The position numbers and the translations under genes were made by a program. DNA of 64,000 nt. Origin: Sphaerisporangium rubeum (lineage in GTDB: Bacteria > Actinomycetota > Actinomycetes > Streptosporangiales > Streptosporangiaceae). Below, piece by piece: positions 8,292 to 20,041 of this stretch. Numbering within the stretch: position 1 is the stretch's first letter; each line of letters begins with the position of its first letter. Under the pieces are notes generated by a model. The model made no database searches and was not told where the DNA came from. It was given only the letters and a program-made list of their open reading frames with translations. Where the stretch lies: the NCBI RefSeq assembly GCF_014207705.1, contig NZ_JACHIU010000001.1:6316501-6380500 (forward strand). The letters run 5' to 3'.

Positions 8292-9665
8292 TCAGGACTC
8301 CAGGCGGGTCAGGGCCGCGCGGAGGCGGTCCATGGTGCGTTCGCGGCCGAGGGCCTCGATGGACTCGAACAGGGGGAGGCCCACGGTGCGGCCGGTGACG
8401 GCCACGCGGACGGGGGCCTGGGCCTTTCCGAGTTTGAGGCCGTGTTCGGCGCCGGTTTCCTCCAGGGCCGTCTTCAGGGACTCGGGGTCGAAGGAGACGG
8501 TTTCCAGGCGGGACAGGTAGCCGCGGAGGATGTCGGCAGCGCCGGGTTTCATGGCCTTGTCCCAGCTTGGCTGGTCGAAGACGGGGTCGGTGAGGAAGAG
8601 GAAGTCGACCTGGGAGGTGATCTCGGACAGGACGGCTATGCGGGTCTGGGCCAGGGGTGCGAGGCGGCTGAACGTGTCGAGGTCCCAGTCGGGGTCGAGC
8701 CATGGCCGGCAGCGGGTGATGAAGACGTCCAGTGGCAGGGCTCTGATGTACTCGCCGTTGAAGGCCCGCAGTTTCTTCTCGTCGAAGAAGGCCGGGGACG
8801 GGTTGACGTCGGACAGGGAGAACAGGGGGACCATCTCGGACCACGGCATGATCTCGCGGTCGTCCCCGGGGCCCCAGCCGAGCAGCATCAGGTAGTTGAC
8901 CATCGCCTCAGGCAGGTAGCCCTCGTCCCGGTACGACTCCAGGGCCACCTTGTCGCGGCGCTTCGAGAGCTTCTGCCGCTTCTCGTTGACGATGACCGGG
9001 ACGTGAGCCCAGACCGGCGGCGTCTTGCCGAGCGCCTCCCACAGCAACTGCTGCTTGGGTGTGTTGGACAGGTGCTCCTCGGCCCGGACGACGTGCGTGA
9101 TCCGCATCTCGATGTCGTCCACGACGTTGGCCAGCACGAACAGCGGCGAGCCGTCGCCGCGGACGATCACGAAGTCCTCGATGGCCTGGTTGGGGAACTC
9201 GACCTTGCCTCGCACGAGGTCGTCCACCAGGGTCACCCCGTCGCCCGGGGTGCGGAACCGCACGGCCCCTTCGGTGAGTCCTCGCTCGCGGCAGAACCCG
9301 TCGTACCCCTGGAAGTCGGACCCTGTGCGGGCTTTCACGTCGTCCCGGGTGCAGGTGCAGTGGTACGCCAGGCCGCCGGCCACCAGCGTGGCCGCGGCCG
9401 CACGGTGCTGCGCCTCGTACGCCGACTGGAAGTACGGCCCCTCGAAGTGCGGCGAGTCGCCGTTGATGCCGATCCAGGCCAGCGCCGAGATGATCCCCTC
9501 GGTCCATTCGGGCCGGTTACGCGCGGCGTCGGTGTCCTCGATGCGCAGGACGAACCGGCCACCGGACTGGAGCGCCAGAGCCCAGTTGAACAGTGCCGAA
9601 CGAGCCCCACCCACGTGGAACATGCCGGTTGGGGACGGCGCGAAACGCACACGGAGATCAGTCAC
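8292..9665 (-). CDS. gltX: Glutamate--tRNA ligase
   Basis: A 457-residue class I synthetase that charges tRNA-Glu. The HIGH-type motif is HVGG (residues 17-20) after FAPSPTGMF, and the KMSKS-type motif is KLSKR near residue 231. The Rossmann core and the C-terminal anticodon-binding helices are both present. The GTG start overlaps the end of the upstream FAH-family gene by 8 nt, so the two are translationally coupled. The glutamate and glutamine tRNA genes lie about 4 kb away. Confidence 0.97.
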   Translation of the reverse strand: MTDLRVRFAPSPTGMFHVGGARSALFNWALALQSGGRFVLRIEDTDAARNRPEWTEGIISALAWIGINGDSPHFEGPYFQSAYEAQHRAAAATLVAGGLAYHCTCTRDDVKARTGSDFQGYDGFCRERGLTEGAVRFRTPGDGVTLVDDLVRGKVEFPNQAIEDFVIVRGDGSPLFVLANVVDDIEMRITHVVRAEEHLSNTPKQQLLWEALGKTPPVWAHVPVIVNEKRQKLSKRRDKVALESYRDEGYLPEAMVNYLMLLGWGPGDDREIMPWSEMVPLFSLSDVNPSPAFFDEKKLRAFNGEYIRALPLDVFITRCRPWLDPDWDLDTFSRLAPLAQTRIAVLSEITSQVDFLFLTDPVFDQPSWDKAMKPGAADILRGYLSRLETVSFDPESLKTALEETGAEHGLKLGKAQAPVRVAVTGRTVGLPLFESIEALGRERTMDRLRAALTRLES

Positions 9666-10434
9666 GGGGAACCACCCGGTTGGTCAGAGTGCCGATGCCT
9701 TCGATGCCGACGCTGACCTCGTCGCCGTCCTCAAGCGGCCCGACCCCCTCCGGGGTGCCGGTGAGGATCACATCCCCCGGCAGCAGGGTCATGACGTCGG
9801 TGATGTACGAGATCAGCTTAGGGATGTCGTGCACGAGCTGCGACGTACGCGCGCTCTGCCGCAGCTCGCCGTTCACGGTCGTGGTGATCGCGAGGTCCGA
9901 GGGGTCGAGCTCGGTCTGGATCCACGGTCCGAGCGGACAGAACGTGTCGAACCCCTTGGCCCGCGTCCACTGTCCGTCCTTGCGCTGCAGGTCGCGCGCC
10001 GTGACATCGTTCGCGCAGGTGTACCCGAAGATGACTTCCTTGGCCCGCTCGACCGGCACCTCCCTGCACAACCGTCCGATCACCACGGCCAACTCCCCCT
10101 CGAAGTCGACCCGCTCGGACAACTTGTGCGGATAAGCGATGGAATCCCCCGGCCCCACCACCGAAGTGGACGGCTTACCGAAGATCAGCGGCTCCGCCGG
10201 CGGCTCCCCACCCATCTCCCGCGCGTGCTCCGCGTAGTTCTTCCCGATCGCGATGATCTTGTTAGGGATGATCGGCGCCAGCAGCCGGATCTCCTGGATC
10301 GGATACCGCTCCCCGGTGAACCGCACCTCCCCGATCGGATGTCCGTCGATCCTGGAAACGAACTCCGCTCCCGCAGCCCCCTCGACCACCCCGAAAGCGG
10401 CCCCGTCATCCGTGGAAAACCTCGCGATACGCAC
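9658..10434 (-). CDS. Fumarylacetoacetate hydrolase family protein
   Basis: A 258-residue FAH-superfamily enzyme. Family landmarks are [13 protein letters not shown], the metal-ligand region [22 protein letters not shown] and [10 protein letters not shown]. Members hydrolyse or decarboxylate 2-keto acids (acylpyruvases, 2-hydroxyhepta-2,4-diene-1,7-dioate isomerases), and the substrate cannot be set from sequence. The first gene of a two-gene unit with gltX, overlapping it by 8 nt. Confidence 0.9.
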   Translation of the reverse strand: MRIARFSTDDGAAFGVVEGAAGAEFVSRIDGHPIGEVRFTGERYPIQEIRLLAPIIPNKIIAIGKNYAEHAREMGGEPPAEPLIFGKPSTSVVGPGDSIAYPHKLSERVDFEGELAVVIGRLCREVPVERAKEVIFGYTCANDVTARDLQRKDGQWTRAKGFDTFCPLGPWIQTELDPSDLAITTTVNGELRQSARTSQLVHDIPKLISYITDVMTLLPGDVILTGTPEGVGPLEDGDEVSVGIEGIGTLTNRVVPRD

Positions 10435-10541
10435 CCTCCAAGGCTAGTCCCGTCCAAGAACCTCCCAGCCACGCCGTCCACCACCCCACCCCCGGCGGAT
10501 CATAAGCTTGTCCGGAACCCGCCTACCCGCAGGAGGTCCAC

Positions 10542-10877
10542 GTGCCCTCGGTCGTCAAGATCAACGTCCTGACCGTCCCCCCCGAGATGCGCACAGAACT
10601 CGAACGCCGTTTCGCGGGCCGCGCCGGCATGGTCGAGTCCTCCGACGGCTTCGAATGGTTCGAACTGCTCCGGCCCTTGGACGGCACCGACCGCTACCTG
10701 GTCTACACCCGCTGGCGCAGCGAGGAAGACTTCCAGAACTGGCAGCAAAGCCAGGCCTTCCAGGCCGGCCACGCACAGGCCGCCGCCGAAGGAAGAGGCC
10801 ACGGCCACGGCCAGGCAGCCGCCGGCTCAGAACTCTGGTCCTTCGAAGTAATCGAAAGCACCGGCCACAAGGACTGA
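10542..10877 (+). CDS. IsdG/MhuD-like antibiotic-biosynthesis-monooxygenase-fold protein
   Basis: A 111-residue ferredoxin-like-fold protein. It carries Asn8 (KINVLTVP), Trp67 (FQNWQQSQAF) and His77 (QAGHAQ). This Asn-Trp-His set with a 10-residue W-to-H spacing matches the heme-degrading IsdG/MhuD monooxygenases, so a role in heme breakdown or binding is plausible but unproven. A Gly/His-rich insert (GRGHGHGQ) near residues 84-91 is unusual. GTG 10542 follows a GGAGG site. It is the last housekeeping-type gene before the BREX locus. Confidence 0.8.
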   Translation: MPSVVKINVLTVPPEMRTELERRFAGRAGMVESSDGFEWFELLRPLDGTDRYLVYTRWRSEEDFQNWQQSQAFQAGHAQAAAEGRGHGHGQAAAGSELWSFEVIESTGHKD

Positions 10878-11055
10878 ACTCCGAAAACTTTCAAAACGGC
10901 ACGAACCGACCGCCGGCGCATCGCTGCACGCGACGCATTCCCGGCGGTCTCTTGCGTGATCGGTCCGTTACCGCAATAGTAGTCATTACCCCGAGGCGCC
11001 ATTTATTCTGACCCGGAACCACGCAGCAGCCCCTCACTGCCCTGGAGATCCGGAC

Positions 11056-14000
11056 GTGCGCGAAGGCCGTTGGACCACGATCACGTCTTCGCAGTACCAG
11101 CACGAACGCGAAGCCCTCGAACACGTGCGCGCGGCCCTCCCCGACGCCGAGCCCTATCGCGCCTGGTCCAATTTCACGTTCACCGCCAATACCGGCCACG
11201 TACGCGAGGTCGATCTGTTCGTGGCCACCCACGGCGGCCTTTTCCTCATCGAGATCAAGAGCCTGCACGGCCGGCTGAGCGCGAGCGGATCCAACTGGGT
11301 CCAGACCACCGGCAGAAACACCCGATATTTCGACAATCCATTACATCTAGCCGATTCCAAGGCAAAACAACTCAAATCACTACTACAGAAGGCCGCAGGA
11401 CACCGGGCCCGCATCCCCTACATCCACGCCGCCGTCTTCCTGTCGGTCCCCTCCCTCGACGTCGACCTCCCCGACCACCACCTCCACGGCGTGTACGGCC
11501 CGGAGAACGGCCGCCTGCCGCGCATCCTGTCCGACCTGCTGCTGAAGGGCCCCGACGACGAGCGCAACCGCCTCGCGTCCACGGTCTCCAAGCAGCTCGA
11601 CGGCTGGCTGCGCAGGGTCGGCATCGCCAAGAGCCGTTCCCATCTCCAGGTCGGCGCGTGGCAGCTCGACCCCCGGCCGTTCGACGTCGGCCCCACCTGG
11701 GAGGACCACCTGGCCACGCACGGCCAGATCACCGCCGAGAAGCGCCGCGTCCGCATCTACCTGGTCGAACGCAACGCCGACGAGGAGATGCGCGCCAGCA
11801 TGGCCCGCGCGGCGCGCCGCGAGGTGCTGGCGCTGCACGGCATCAGCCACCCCGGCATCGTGCGGGTGGACACCATGGAGCAGCACGAGGCCGGGCCCGC
11901 GCTGATCTTCCGGCACGACCCGCGCGCCAAGCGCCTCGACCACTACATCGGCGAGTACGGCACACGCCTGGACCTGCTGACCAGGCTCGGCCTGATCCGC
12001 CAGCTCGCCGAGGCCGTGTCGTACGCGCACCGCCGTCACCTGCACCACCGCGCGCTGTCGGCCCGCAGCGTGCTCGTCACCCCCGGCCGCTCCCCCAAGG
12101 CGGCCCCCGAGCAGGGCTGGCTCGTCCCGGAGCTGCAGATCAGCGACTGGCAGGCGGCGACACGCGGCGAGGACACCGACGGCACCGCGTTGCGCATGAG
12201 TTCGAGCAGCCACGCCGGCCACCACATGGAGGCGTCCGCTCAGGCCTACCTCGCTCCTGAGCTCACCACGCCGAGCCCCGACCCGGTGGCACTCGACGTG
12301 TTCGGCCTCGGCGCGCTGTCCTATCTACTCCTCACCGGTCAGCCCCCCGGCGACCGGCGCGCCGAGCTGCTGGCACGCCTGTCCAAGGAGAACGGCCTGC
12401 GTCCCTCGACGGTCGCCGACTCGGTCACCGGCTTCATGGACGAGCTGGTGCAGGCCGCGACGGCCCCGGTCCCCGCGCAGCGCCTGACCAGCGTGGCCGA
12501 GTTCCTTGAGATGCTGGAGGTCGTCGAGGAGGAGGCGACCGCGCCGGAGACCGTCCACCCGGCCGCGGACCGCGACGACGACCTCGACCCGCTGGACGCG
12601 CGGACCGGCGACGTGGTCGGCGGCGAGTGGCGCGTGGACAAACGCCTCGGCACCGGCTCCACGTCCCGCGCGCTGCTGGTGGAGAACCTCCAGACCGGCA
12701 AGCCGGAGGTGCTGAAGGTCGCACTGTCGGACGAGAAGGCCGGAAGGCTCGACCACGAGGCGTCCGTCCTGCGTGACCTACGGGACGATTCGCGGGTCAT
12801 CAAGCTGACCCGTCCCGAGCCGATCCGCGTCGGCGGACGCACCTGCATCGTGCTGGAGCACGCCGGCGAGCACACCGTGGCCCGCAAGATCCGCGAGCAG
12901 GGTGCGCTGACGCCGGACGAGCTGGAGACCTACAGCGACTACCTGTTCGGCGCGATGGACTTCCTCGAAGGCGAAGGCGTCACCCACCGCGACATCAAAC
13001 CCGACAACATCGCGATCAGGGTCCGGCCCAACCGCACCCGGCAGCTCGTCCTGTTCGACTTCTCCCTGGCCGGCATCTCGGTCAAGGAGATCGAGGCCGG
13101 CACGCCGCACTACCTGGACCCGTTCCTCGGCACGGCGAAACGCACGGTGTACGACGCGCACGCCGAGCGGTACGCGCTGGCGGTGACGCTGCACGAGATG
13201 GCGTCCGGCGAGCTTCCCGTGTGGGGGGACGGCGCGACCGAGCCCCGGTACACCGAGGGGCCGCCGACCCTGGCGGCAGAGGCATTCGACCCCGCCATCA
13301 GGGACGGCCTCATCGAGTTCTTCCTGCGCGCGCTGCACCGCGAGGCCAAACAGCGGTTCGAGTCGCTGAAGGACATGCGCACCGCCTGGTCGCAGGTGTT
13401 CCGGCGTTCCGACGCGGTCCCACCGGTACGGCCGTCGCACCCCGGCGACCTGCCGGCCGAGGACGTCACCGCCGACGAGGCACGCGACGCCGCCGCGCTG
13501 GCCGCGACCCGCGCGACCGTGCTGGAGAGCGCCGGCCTGACCCCGCGCGCGGTGTCCACGGCCCACCGGCTCGGCGCGACCACCGTCGGCGACCTGCTCG
13601 CGCTGCCGTCCAAGACCCTGATGAGCCTGCCGGGGCTCGGCGCCAAGACCCGGCAGGAGCTGCAGCACCGCATCCGCGACTGGCGGTTCCGGCTCGGCGA
13701 GAACGAGCCGATCACCTCGGTCGAGAAGGCCGCCGCGCGCGAGGAGGCCGCGTCGGTGACCGGCGGCGACGAGGAGGCGCACGCACGCGTCGGACTCGAC
13801 ACGATCGCCGCGCTGCTGGTCCCCGACACCACCGGCCGCAACGCCAACGAGGCGGAGGCCACCCGGCTCCTGCTGGGCCTGCCGGACCCGAGCGGCACGC
13901 TGCCGGCCCTGCCGCCGTGGCCCCGCCATCCCCTGGTCGCCACGGCGGTCGGCGTGACACCTGGCCGGGTCGCGCAGATGCTCGTCAGGCAGCGCACCCG

Positions 14001-15390
14001 GTGGCGTGCCGAGCCGGTGGTGCACAGCGTGCGCGCCGAGGTGCTGCGGCTGCTCGCCGACAGCGGACGCGTCATGGCGGTCACCGAGCTGGCCGACGCC
14101 GTGCTCGCCGCGCGCGGCACCCGCCGCAGCGACCCGAGGCTGCGCCGCGCGCTCGCGCTGGCCGCCGTACGCGCGGCCGTCGAGATCGACGCCGTCGTGG
14201 AGGAGCCGGAGGAGCCGCGGCTCACGCTGCGGCGGCACGGCGACCTGGTCATGGTCGCGCTGGAGGTCGGCGCCGACGACTCCCCCGACACCCCGGCCGC
14301 GCCTGCGCTGCTCGACTACGCCGACGCGCTCGGCAAGGCGGCCGACCGGCTCGCCGGCCAGGAGGTGCTGCCGACCTCGGCCACCGTGCTCGCCGACCTG
14401 CGCGCGGTGACCGTACAGGGACGGGTCCCCGCGCTTGAGGACCGCCGCCTGGTGTGGCTCGCCGCCGCCGCCTCGCAGCGGGCCGCCGCCACGTCCCGCC
14501 TGGAGATCTACCCGCGTGACCTGGACCCGGTACGGGCCCTGCGGCTCACCCAGGCGGGCCTGATCCCGCTCGGCCCCGGTGGCGTCCCCGGCGGCCTGCG
14601 GCCCGAGCAGGTGCACGAACGGGTCCACGCGCGCTTCCCCGCGCTCGCTCCGCTCCCCGGCCATCCGCGTCTGGACACGCTGCTGCGTGACGCCGGTTTC
14701 GACGTCCGCTGGCGCGACGGCCGGTACGTACGGCCGCAGTCCCCCGACTCGGTGTCCGGCACCGTCATCCGGCGCCGGTCGACCCGCACCACCGCGTCCC
14801 GGTGGACGGCCGCCACTCCTGAGCTGGCCGAGGCGCTGCGCGCGGAGGAACGTCTCACCTCGGCGGCGCGAGGCGGCTTCCGTGCCATGACCGTCGGCAT
14901 GGCCGGGTACGAACGGGCCCGCCGTGAGCTGGTGACCCGCTTCGCCGCGCATTCGGTGAACGTCACCGGCCTGTTCCTCGCGGCGCTGCACGAGCTGATC
15001 GACCCGAAACCGCTGCCGAAGTGGGAGACGATCCTCGGCGCCGACCTCGCCGAACCCGGCAGCCGTGGCGCGTTGAAGCTCGCCGAGTACGTCAGGGAGG
15101 CGTGGACGCTCGCCGGCCCCCGTCTCGACACGGAGTCTGCCGAGGGCCCGGTGCTGCTGCACGACGCGGCGCCGCTCGCCAGGTACGACGGCATGAGCGT
15201 GCTGCGCCGCCTCGCCGACCGGGCCCGAGGCGGCGGCCCCGCGGTCTGGCTGCTGTGCCCCATGGCCGACCCCGGCCGTTCCCCGAACCTCGACGGCACG
15301 CTGACCCCCGCACAGTTACCCAACGAATGGATCAAGCTACCCGACGCCTGGGTGGCCAACGAGCACCGAAGTGGAGCGCGAGCATCGTGA
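11056..15390 (+). CDS. pglW: PglW: NERD / pseudokinase / Ser-Thr kinase protein of type 2 BREX
   Basis: A 1444-residue multidomain protein. An N-terminal NERD nuclease-related domain (about 15-130) includes [21 protein letters not shown] first kinase fold (about 215-430) has a degenerate catalytic loop, [12 protein letters not shown] near 329, with Asp replaced by Ala, so it is probably a pseudokinase. A second kinase (about 515-770) has glycine loop [12 protein letters not shown], Lys in [14 protein letters not shown] near 643 and FDFSLAG in place of DFG. A helix-hairpin-helix segment (about 825-880) includes [16 protein letters not shown], followed by a long C-terminal region. This matches PglW of the phage growth limitation system. 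GTG 11056 has GGAG 8 nt upstream, and the stop overlaps the pglX start (GTGA). Confidence 0.93.
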   Translation: MREGRWTTITSSQYQHEREALEHVRAALPDAEPYRAWSNFTFTANTGHVREVDLFVATHGGLFLIEIKSLHGRLSASGSNWVQTTGRNTRYFDNPLHLADSKAKQLKSLLQKAAGHRARIPYIHAAVFLSVPSLDVDLPDHHLHGVYGPENGRLPRILSDLLLKGPDDERNRLASTVSKQLDGWLRRVGIAKSRSHLQVGAWQLDPRPFDVGPTWEDHLATHGQITAEKRRVRIYLVERNADEEMRASMARAARREVLALHGISHPGIVRVDTMEQHEAGPALIFRHDPRAKRLDHYIGEYGTRLDLLTRLGLIRQLAEAVSYAHRRHLHHRALSARSVLVTPGRSPKAAPEQGWLVPELQISDWQAATRGEDTDGTALRMSSSSHAGHHMEASAQAYLAPELTTPSPDPVALDVFGLGALSYLLLTGQPPGDRRAELLARLSKENGLRPSTVADSVTGFMDELVQAATAPVPAQRLTSVAEFLEMLEVVEEEATAPETVHPAADRDDDLDPLDARTGDVVGGEWRVDKRLGTGSTSRALLVENLQTGKPEVLKVALSDEKAGRLDHEASVLRDLRDDSRVIKLTRPEPIRVGGRTCIVLEHAGEHTVARKIREQGALTPDELETYSDYLFGAMDFLEGEGVTHRDIKPDNIAIRVRPNRTRQLVLFDFSLAGISVKEIEAGTPHYLDPFLGTAKRTVYDAHAERYALAVTLHEMASGELPVWGDGATEPRYTEGPPTLAAEAFDPAIRDGLIEFFLRALHREAKQRFESLKDMRTAWSQVFRRSDAVPPVRPSHPGDLPAEDVTADEARDAAALAATRATVLESAGLTPRAVSTAHRLGATTVGDLLALPSKTLMSLPGLGAKTRQELQHRIRDWRFRLGENEPITSVEKAAAREEAASVTGGDEEAHARVGLDTIAALLVPDTTGRNANEAEATRLLLGLPDPSGTLPALPPWPRHPLVATAVGVTPGRVAQMLVRQRTRWRAEPVVHSVRAEVLRLLADSGRVMAVTELADAVLAARGTRRSDPRLRRALALAAVRAAVEIDAVVEEPEEPRLTLRRHGDLVMVALEVGADDSPDTPAAPALLDYADALGKAADRLAGQEVLPTSATVLADLRAVTVQGRVPALEDRRLVWLAAAASQRAAATSRLEIYPRDLDPVRALRLTQAGLIPLGPGGVPGGLRPEQVHERVHARFPALAPLPGHPRLDTLLRDAGFDVRWRDGRYVRPQSPDSVSGTVIRRRSTRTTASRWTAATPELAEALRAEERLTSAARGGFRAMTVGMAGYERARRELVTRFAAHSVNVTGLFLAALHELIDPKPLPKWETILGADLAEPGSRGALKLAEYVREAWTLAGPRLDTESAEGPVLLHDAAPLARYDGMSVLRRLADRARGGGPAVWLLCPMADPGRSPNLDGTLTPAQLPNEWIKLPDAWVANEHRSGARAS

Positions 15391-18300
15391 TCGACAGGAA
15401 GGCCCTGCTGTCCGACCTCCAGAAGCAGGTCAAGGAACTGGAGAAGGATCTCAGGAGCCAGGCGGAGACCGCCGTCGAGACGACCCCCGCGTCCGGCACG
15501 GCCACTCCCCCGCGCAAGGTCCGCGACCGATTACGCGCCGAGTACGACCTGGCGTTCAAGCTCGGCCGTACCGCCGCCACCTGGGCCGCGTGGCGCGACG
15601 AACGCGTCACCCAGGCCGCTGTGGCATGGGTGCTCGGCACGGTCTTCGTCCGCTTCTGCGAGGACAACGGCTTGCTGACCTCGCCGTACCTGGCCGGCCC
15701 CACCCACGACCGCATGGTGCTCGCCGAAGAGGCGCAGGAGGAGTTCTTCCACCGCAACCCCGCCGAGACCGACCGCGGCTGGCTGCTCGCCGCCTTCGCC
15801 GAGATCGCCGCCTCCCAGGCCGGCGCGCTGCTCTTCGACCGCAAGCACAACCCGCTGTACCAGATCCCCGTCTCCCACGACGCCGCCAAGGACCTCATCA
15901 CCTTCTGGCGCCGCCGCACCGAGACCGGCCACCTCGTCCACGACTTCGTCTCCGACGACTGGGACACCCGCTTCCTCGGCGACCTGTACCAGGACCTTTC
16001 CGAAGCGGCCCGCAAGACGTACGCACTGCTCCAGACCCCGGAATTCGTCGAGGAATTCATCCTCGACCACACTCTGACCCCTGCCATCGCCGAGTTCGGT
16101 CACGAAGAGCTTCGGATGATCGACCCCACCTGCGGCTCGGGTCACTTCGTGCTGGGGGCCTTTCATCGGCTGCTGGACGAGTGGATCCGGCACTCGCCTA
16201 CACGGGATAGGCGGGAACTGGTCAGCCGTGCCTTGAAGTCCGTGCACGGGGTTGATCTCAACCCGTTCGCCATTGCCATTGCTCGGTTCCGGCTGTTCAT
16301 CGCGGCCTTGAAGGCTTCCAGCTTCACCACCTTCAGCGATGCACAAAACTACGAATTTACCTTAAACCTTGCTATCGGCGACTCCTTGATCAAGGCACGC
16401 CAGCTTGCCCTACCTGGAATGGAGTCTGAATCTTCAATAAATTATGGCGCCGATCATCAAGGCACCCTCTTCGGGACGTCCACCGAGCAGACAGACCTTT
16501 TTAATGCCTACGAGGATGTCGAGCGTCACGTCACTATCGACGAACTGGCCTCTTTCGCTTACGATACCGAGGATGTCCACACATACCCGGGAATCCTGAA
16601 TGCCAGCAGCTATCACGTGGTCGTAGGAAATCCACCGTACATCACCGTCAAGGATAGACGGTTAAACCATCTGTATCGCGAACTGTACAGTGCCTGCGCT
16701 GGAGCCTACGCGCTTTCGGTACCCTTCGCCCAACGATTCTTCGAACTGGCACAACGAGCCGACAACGATGCTCGCGGAGCTGGATATGTCGGCCAAATCA
16801 CTTCGAACTCCTTCATGAAGCGGGAGTTCGGCAAAAGTCTAATAGGCGAGTTCTTTGCGAAACAAGTGGAGTTAACACATGTAATTGATAGCTCCGGCGC
16901 CTACATTCCCGGCCACGGGACACCAACCACGATCCTATTTGGACGCAACCGCAAGTGGAATCGTCAAGACACAGTTCGATTAGTAATGAGTGTCCGCGGC
17001 GAACCTAGTCCACCCAAAGTGGCCGCTCTAGGAAAAGTTTGGCAGGCAATTCTGCTACAGACAAACCAACCCGGTAGCGAATCCGAGTGGCTGTCGGTTG
17101 CAGACTTTCCCCGGACCCGGTTAAGCAGCCACCCCTGGAGCCTTAGTGGCGGCGGTGCTGGAGACCTGCTGCAAATACTCGAAAGAGCAGGAGTCGAGCG
17201 AATCGGCACTATTGCGACCAACATAGGCTTCGGTGCTGTTACACGAGAAGACTCTGCCTACATGCTTGGCTTCCGCACCTTACAAAGACATCGTGTATCA
17301 GATCAAATGCAGCGTCCACTGGTTGAAGGCGAAACTATTCGCGACTGGGGCATAGCAAATCCTATCGTCTCTCTTTGGCCCTACGATCATGAGACCCTCG
17401 AAGCTCGTCAAGATAGAGCTTCGCTAGTACTTCTGTGGCCGTATCGCCAGATACTGGCCAGCCGTATCGCGTTTGGCAAGTCACAGGTTAATCGAGGCCT
17501 GGCCTGGTACGAGTTTTCGATGTTCTTTCGTTCACGCTATGGCCACCCTCATGTGATTTCAACTGCAACCGTGGCTACCCATAATCATTTTTCTCTGGAT
17601 CGATACCGACGAGTTTTTAAAGACACGGCTCTCGTCGTTCTACTACCTCAAGAGGCGCCAGAAGAACTTTCTCTTGAACTTCTTAGTGCCCTGAACAGCT
17701 CTACCGTGTGCTTCTGGATGAAGCAGATGTGTCACGACAAAGGCATCCGCGGCGAAGGAGGTGGGATAACCAGCGACGAATGGGAACGATTCTATCAACT
17801 CAATAGTGCAAACTTGACACGAATCCCACTACCGAAAAAATACCCCGCCAAGCTCGGAAGACAACTGGATCAATTAGCCCAGAAGTTGGACTCACAAACG
17901 CCATACAGCATCCTGGCCGCAGACGGAGATATACAAGATCGCTTACGCGCGGGCTCCACGGCCTGGCATTCCACTCGCGCTAAGATGATAGCCTTTCAAG
18001 AAGAACTCGACTGGGACATCTATCATCGTTACGGATTATTAGATCAGCAACTAACTGCCCCAGTGGATACTATTCCGGAGCTCCGGCTCGGCGAACGGGC
18101 TTTTGAAATCGTATTAGCTCGCAGAGTGGCACAAGGCGAGGTTGAGACCCAGTGGTTCATGCGACATGGCTCAACGCCGATCATTGAGTTACCAGAACAC
18201 TGGTCTCCCGAGTACAGAGCTGTAGTGGAGACGCGGATCTCTGTTATCGAGATGAACAAGAACATCGGCCTCATCGAACGGCCTGAATACAAGCGGCGAT

Positions 18301-19118
18301 GGGTCACAGAAGGTTGGGACACGCTACAGGCGAGAGCTCTACGGCACTGGTTGCTGGACAGGTGTGAGGCCCGGGACCTGTGGTTCCACGACGTGGACGG
18401 ACTACCAGATCAGCCTCGGCTGCTCAGCACCGCGCAGCTCACCGACTTGCTACGGCCGGATGTGGACTTCGTCTCGGTGGCGGAGTTGTACTCACCCGGC
18501 AAGGAACTGGATGTCGTCGTGGCCGAGTTGGTCGCGGACGAGCACGTGCCTTATCTCGCTCAGCTTCGGTACAAGGACTCGGGGCTGGCCAAGCGTGCCG
18601 ACTGGGAGGACGTGTGGGAGCGGCAGCGGGCCGAGGATGCGGCGGAGTCCGAGGAGGAGGCCGCTCGGATCAGGGACGCGATTCCGGTGCCGCCGAAATA
18701 CACCTCTGGTGACTTCCTGAAGAACTCCTACTGGCGTCATCGCGGGAAGCTGGACGTACCCAAGGAGCGTTTCATCTCCTATCCGCACGCGAACCGGGAC
18801 GGTGACGCCACGCTGCTGATCGGCTGGGCCGGATGGGATCACCGTGAGCAGGCGCAGGCGTTGGCGACCGTGTTCGTGGATCGTGAGCAGAACCACGGGT
18901 GGTCGGCGGAGCGACTGGCTCCGTTACTGGCGGGGTTACGCGAGGTGCTGCCGTGGGTGCGGCAGTGGCATGGCGAGGACGATCCGATGTACACCGGCAG
19001 CCCCGCGGATGCCTACGAAGGCTTCCTTAATGAACGTCGCGACCGCCTGTGGCTCACCGATGACGATCTCATCGCTTGGCGTCCGCCGAAAGTTTCTCGG
19101 GGCCGTCGGAAGGCGTAA
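15387..19118 (+). CDS. pglX: PglX: BREX adenine-specific DNA methyltransferase
   Basis: A 1243-residue N6-adenine methyltransferase, expected to mark self DNA and possibly modify phage DNA. SAM motif DPTCGSGHF is at residues 246-254 and catalytic NPPY at 415-418 ([10 protein letters not shown]). A helical N-terminal domain starts [20 protein letters not shown], and a long C-terminal target-recognition region ends near [18 protein letters not shown] 15387 overlaps the pglW stop by 4 nt; open frame upstream of it is antisense noise within pglW. Roughly 16320-18300 is visibly AT-richer (a 60-base sample at 16981 is about 52% GC) than both ends, suggesting that the central and recognition parts were replaced by recombination. 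Confidence 0.93.
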   Translation: MIDRKALLSDLQKQVKELEKDLRSQAETAVETTPASGTATPPRKVRDRLRAEYDLAFKLGRTAATWAAWRDERVTQAAVAWVLGTVFVRFCEDNGLLTSPYLAGPTHDRMVLAEEAQEEFFHRNPAETDRGWLLAAFAEIAASQAGALLFDRKHNPLYQIPVSHDAAKDLITFWRRRTETGHLVHDFVSDDWDTRFLGDLYQDLSEAARKTYALLQTPEFVEEFILDHTLTPAIAEFGHEELRMIDPTCGSGHFVLGAFHRLLDEWIRHSPTRDRRELVSRALKSVHGVDLNPFAIAIARFRLFIAALKASSFTTFSDAQNYEFTLNLAIGDSLIKARQLALPGMESESSINYGADHQGTLFGTSTEQTDLFNAYEDVERHVTIDELASFAYDTEDVHTYPGILNASSYHVVVGNPPYITVKDRRLNHLYRELYSACAGAYALSVPFAQRFFELAQRADNDARGAGYVGQITSNSFMKREFGKSLIGEFFAKQVELTHVIDSSGAYIPGHGTPTTILFGRNRKWNRQDTVRLVMSVRGEPSPPKVAALGKVWQAILLQTNQPGSESEWLSVADFPRTRLSSHPWSLSGGGAGDLLQILERAGVERIGTIATNIGFGAVTREDSAYMLGFRTLQRHRVSDQMQRPLVEGETIRDWGIANPIVSLWPYDHETLEARQDRASLVLLWPYRQILASRIAFGKSQVNRGLAWYEFSMFFRSRYGHPHVISTATVATHNHFSLDRYRRVFKDTALVVLLPQEAPEELSLELLSALNSSTVCFWMKQMCHDKGIRGEGGGITSDEWERFYQLNSANLTRIPLPKKYPAKLGRQLDQLAQKLDSQTPYSILAADGDIQDRLRAGSTAWHSTRAKMIAFQEELDWDIYHRYGLLDQQLTAPVDTIPELRLGERAFEIVLARRVAQGEVETQWFMRHGSTPIIELPEHWSPEYRAVVETRISVIEMNKNIGLIERPEYKRRWVTEGWDTLQARALRHWLLDRCEARDLWFHDVDGLPDQPRLLSTAQLTDLLRPDVDFVSVAELYSPGKELDVVVAELVADEHVPYLAQLRYKDSGLAKRADWEDVWERQRAEDAAESEEEAARIRDAIPVPPKYTSGDFLKNSYWRHRGKLDVPKERFISYPHANRDGDATLLIGWAGWDHREQAQALATVFVDREQNHGWSAERLAPLLAGLREVLPWVRQWHGEDDPMYTGSPADAYEGFLNERRDRLWLTDDDLIAWRPPKVSRGRRKA

Positions 19119-19231
19119 TTCCGACGATGTACTTCTTAGAGCCTTCTCGCCATAGAGAAGGATCCGGATATGCGTTCTACTTGTCGTGGAAGCGCTCCCA
19201 TCCGGCACTCCCCCATGGCGAAGGTCGCGGC

Positions 19232-20041
19232 ATGAGACTGCTGACACCGGCCGGTCGACGGCTCAGTGCGTCGGAAGCGGTCGAGCGGCTGGCAAAATCC
19301 GGTGTTCTATTTCTCGATCAAGCCACGGTCGCCGATGTCAGGTCCTTTTTGCGTGATTGGACCGAGCCGTATCGGCATCCGCACGAGAACAGCCCTGGTA
19401 TCACCGTCATTCACTCCACGCCTTTCCGTGACGGCGAGAACAACGCGGGATTCACCAGCCGATCATTACCGCTGCACACCGATCGCGCTCATGTCGCGGC
19501 GCAACCGGCCATCGTCGGCTGTCTTTACACGGCGCAGGCCCGCACAGGTGGTGAGTCCCTTCTCCTGGACGGCGTGCGCGTCATCAAGGCGGCCATGGAG
19601 AGGCGTCTCCTGGCCGACGCGGGGAATGTCGTCCTGCTGGCGCCGGGTCATCCGTGGCTTCCCGTCATCACGACCGGCCGCGGCTCGGCGCTGTGGCGCA
19701 TCAGGTACCGCAGTGACGCGCTGGCCCGGCCCCACGCCGCGACCGTCCGCGCGAAGCCACTGCTGAACCTGCTGCACGAACTGCCGCCGCCGGACGGTTA
19801 CGCCTTCGCCGGCGGCCAGGGCTACCTGATCCACAACCTCCGAGTACTGCACGGCCGACGTGCCTTCAGCGGCGACCGCCGCGCGGTACGCGTGCTGGCG
19901 ACCGTCACCCGGTCATCCGGCTACGCGTACCTGAACGAAGGCTTCCACTTACCCGCCGGCACACCGGCGACATCGAGGACTGACATTGCGCGAGTCGAGA
20001 CGCCACACCCAGCTGATCGAGCGGATGGAGGCCCTGCCTGA
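19232..20041 (+). CDS. TauD/TfdA-like 2-oxoglutarate/Fe(II) dioxygenase
   Basis: A 269-residue clavaminate synthase/TauD-type oxygenase. The facial triad appears as H82-x-D84 (SLPLHTDRAHV) and H208 (RVLHGRRAFSGD), with arginines at 217-221 available for 2-oxoglutarate. The GGESLLLDG strand is typical. ATG 19232 follows GAAGG by 7 nt. It begins 113 bp after pglX and overlaps the next gene by 56 bp, so it heads a four-gene translationally coupled cassette. The substrate is unknown; the location inside a BREX locus suggests a defence-linked hydroxylation, but that is inference. Confidence 0.8.
   Translation: MRLLTPAGRRLSASEAVERLAKSGVLFLDQATVADVRSFLRDWTEPYRHPHENSPGITVIHSTPFRDGENNAGFTSRSLPLHTDRAHVAAQPAIVGCLYTAQARTGGESLLLDGVRVIKAAMERRLLADAGNVVLLAPGHPWLPVITTGRGSALWRIRYRSDALARPHAATVRAKPLLNLLHELPPPDGYAFAGGQGYLIHNLRVLHGRRAFSGDRRAVRVLATVTRSSGYAYLNEGFHLPAGTPATSRTDIARVETPHPADRADGGPA

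Noticed and set aside
7881-9716. 611-codon plus-strand frame antisense to gltX
   Set aside because: gltX on the minus strand has full synthetase motifs; the plus frame has no recognisable protein features.
12778-15162. Very long open frame on the minus strand antisense to pglW (794 codons)
   Set aside because: It mirrors the strong third-position GC of pglW, has no domain character and contains low-complexity Arg/Gly/Val; a GC-frame shadow.
19076-19231. Longer N-terminus for the dioxygenase starting inside pglX
   Set aside because: The extra residues overlap pglX and its downstream spacer, lack domain character and have no better ribosome site than ATG 19232.
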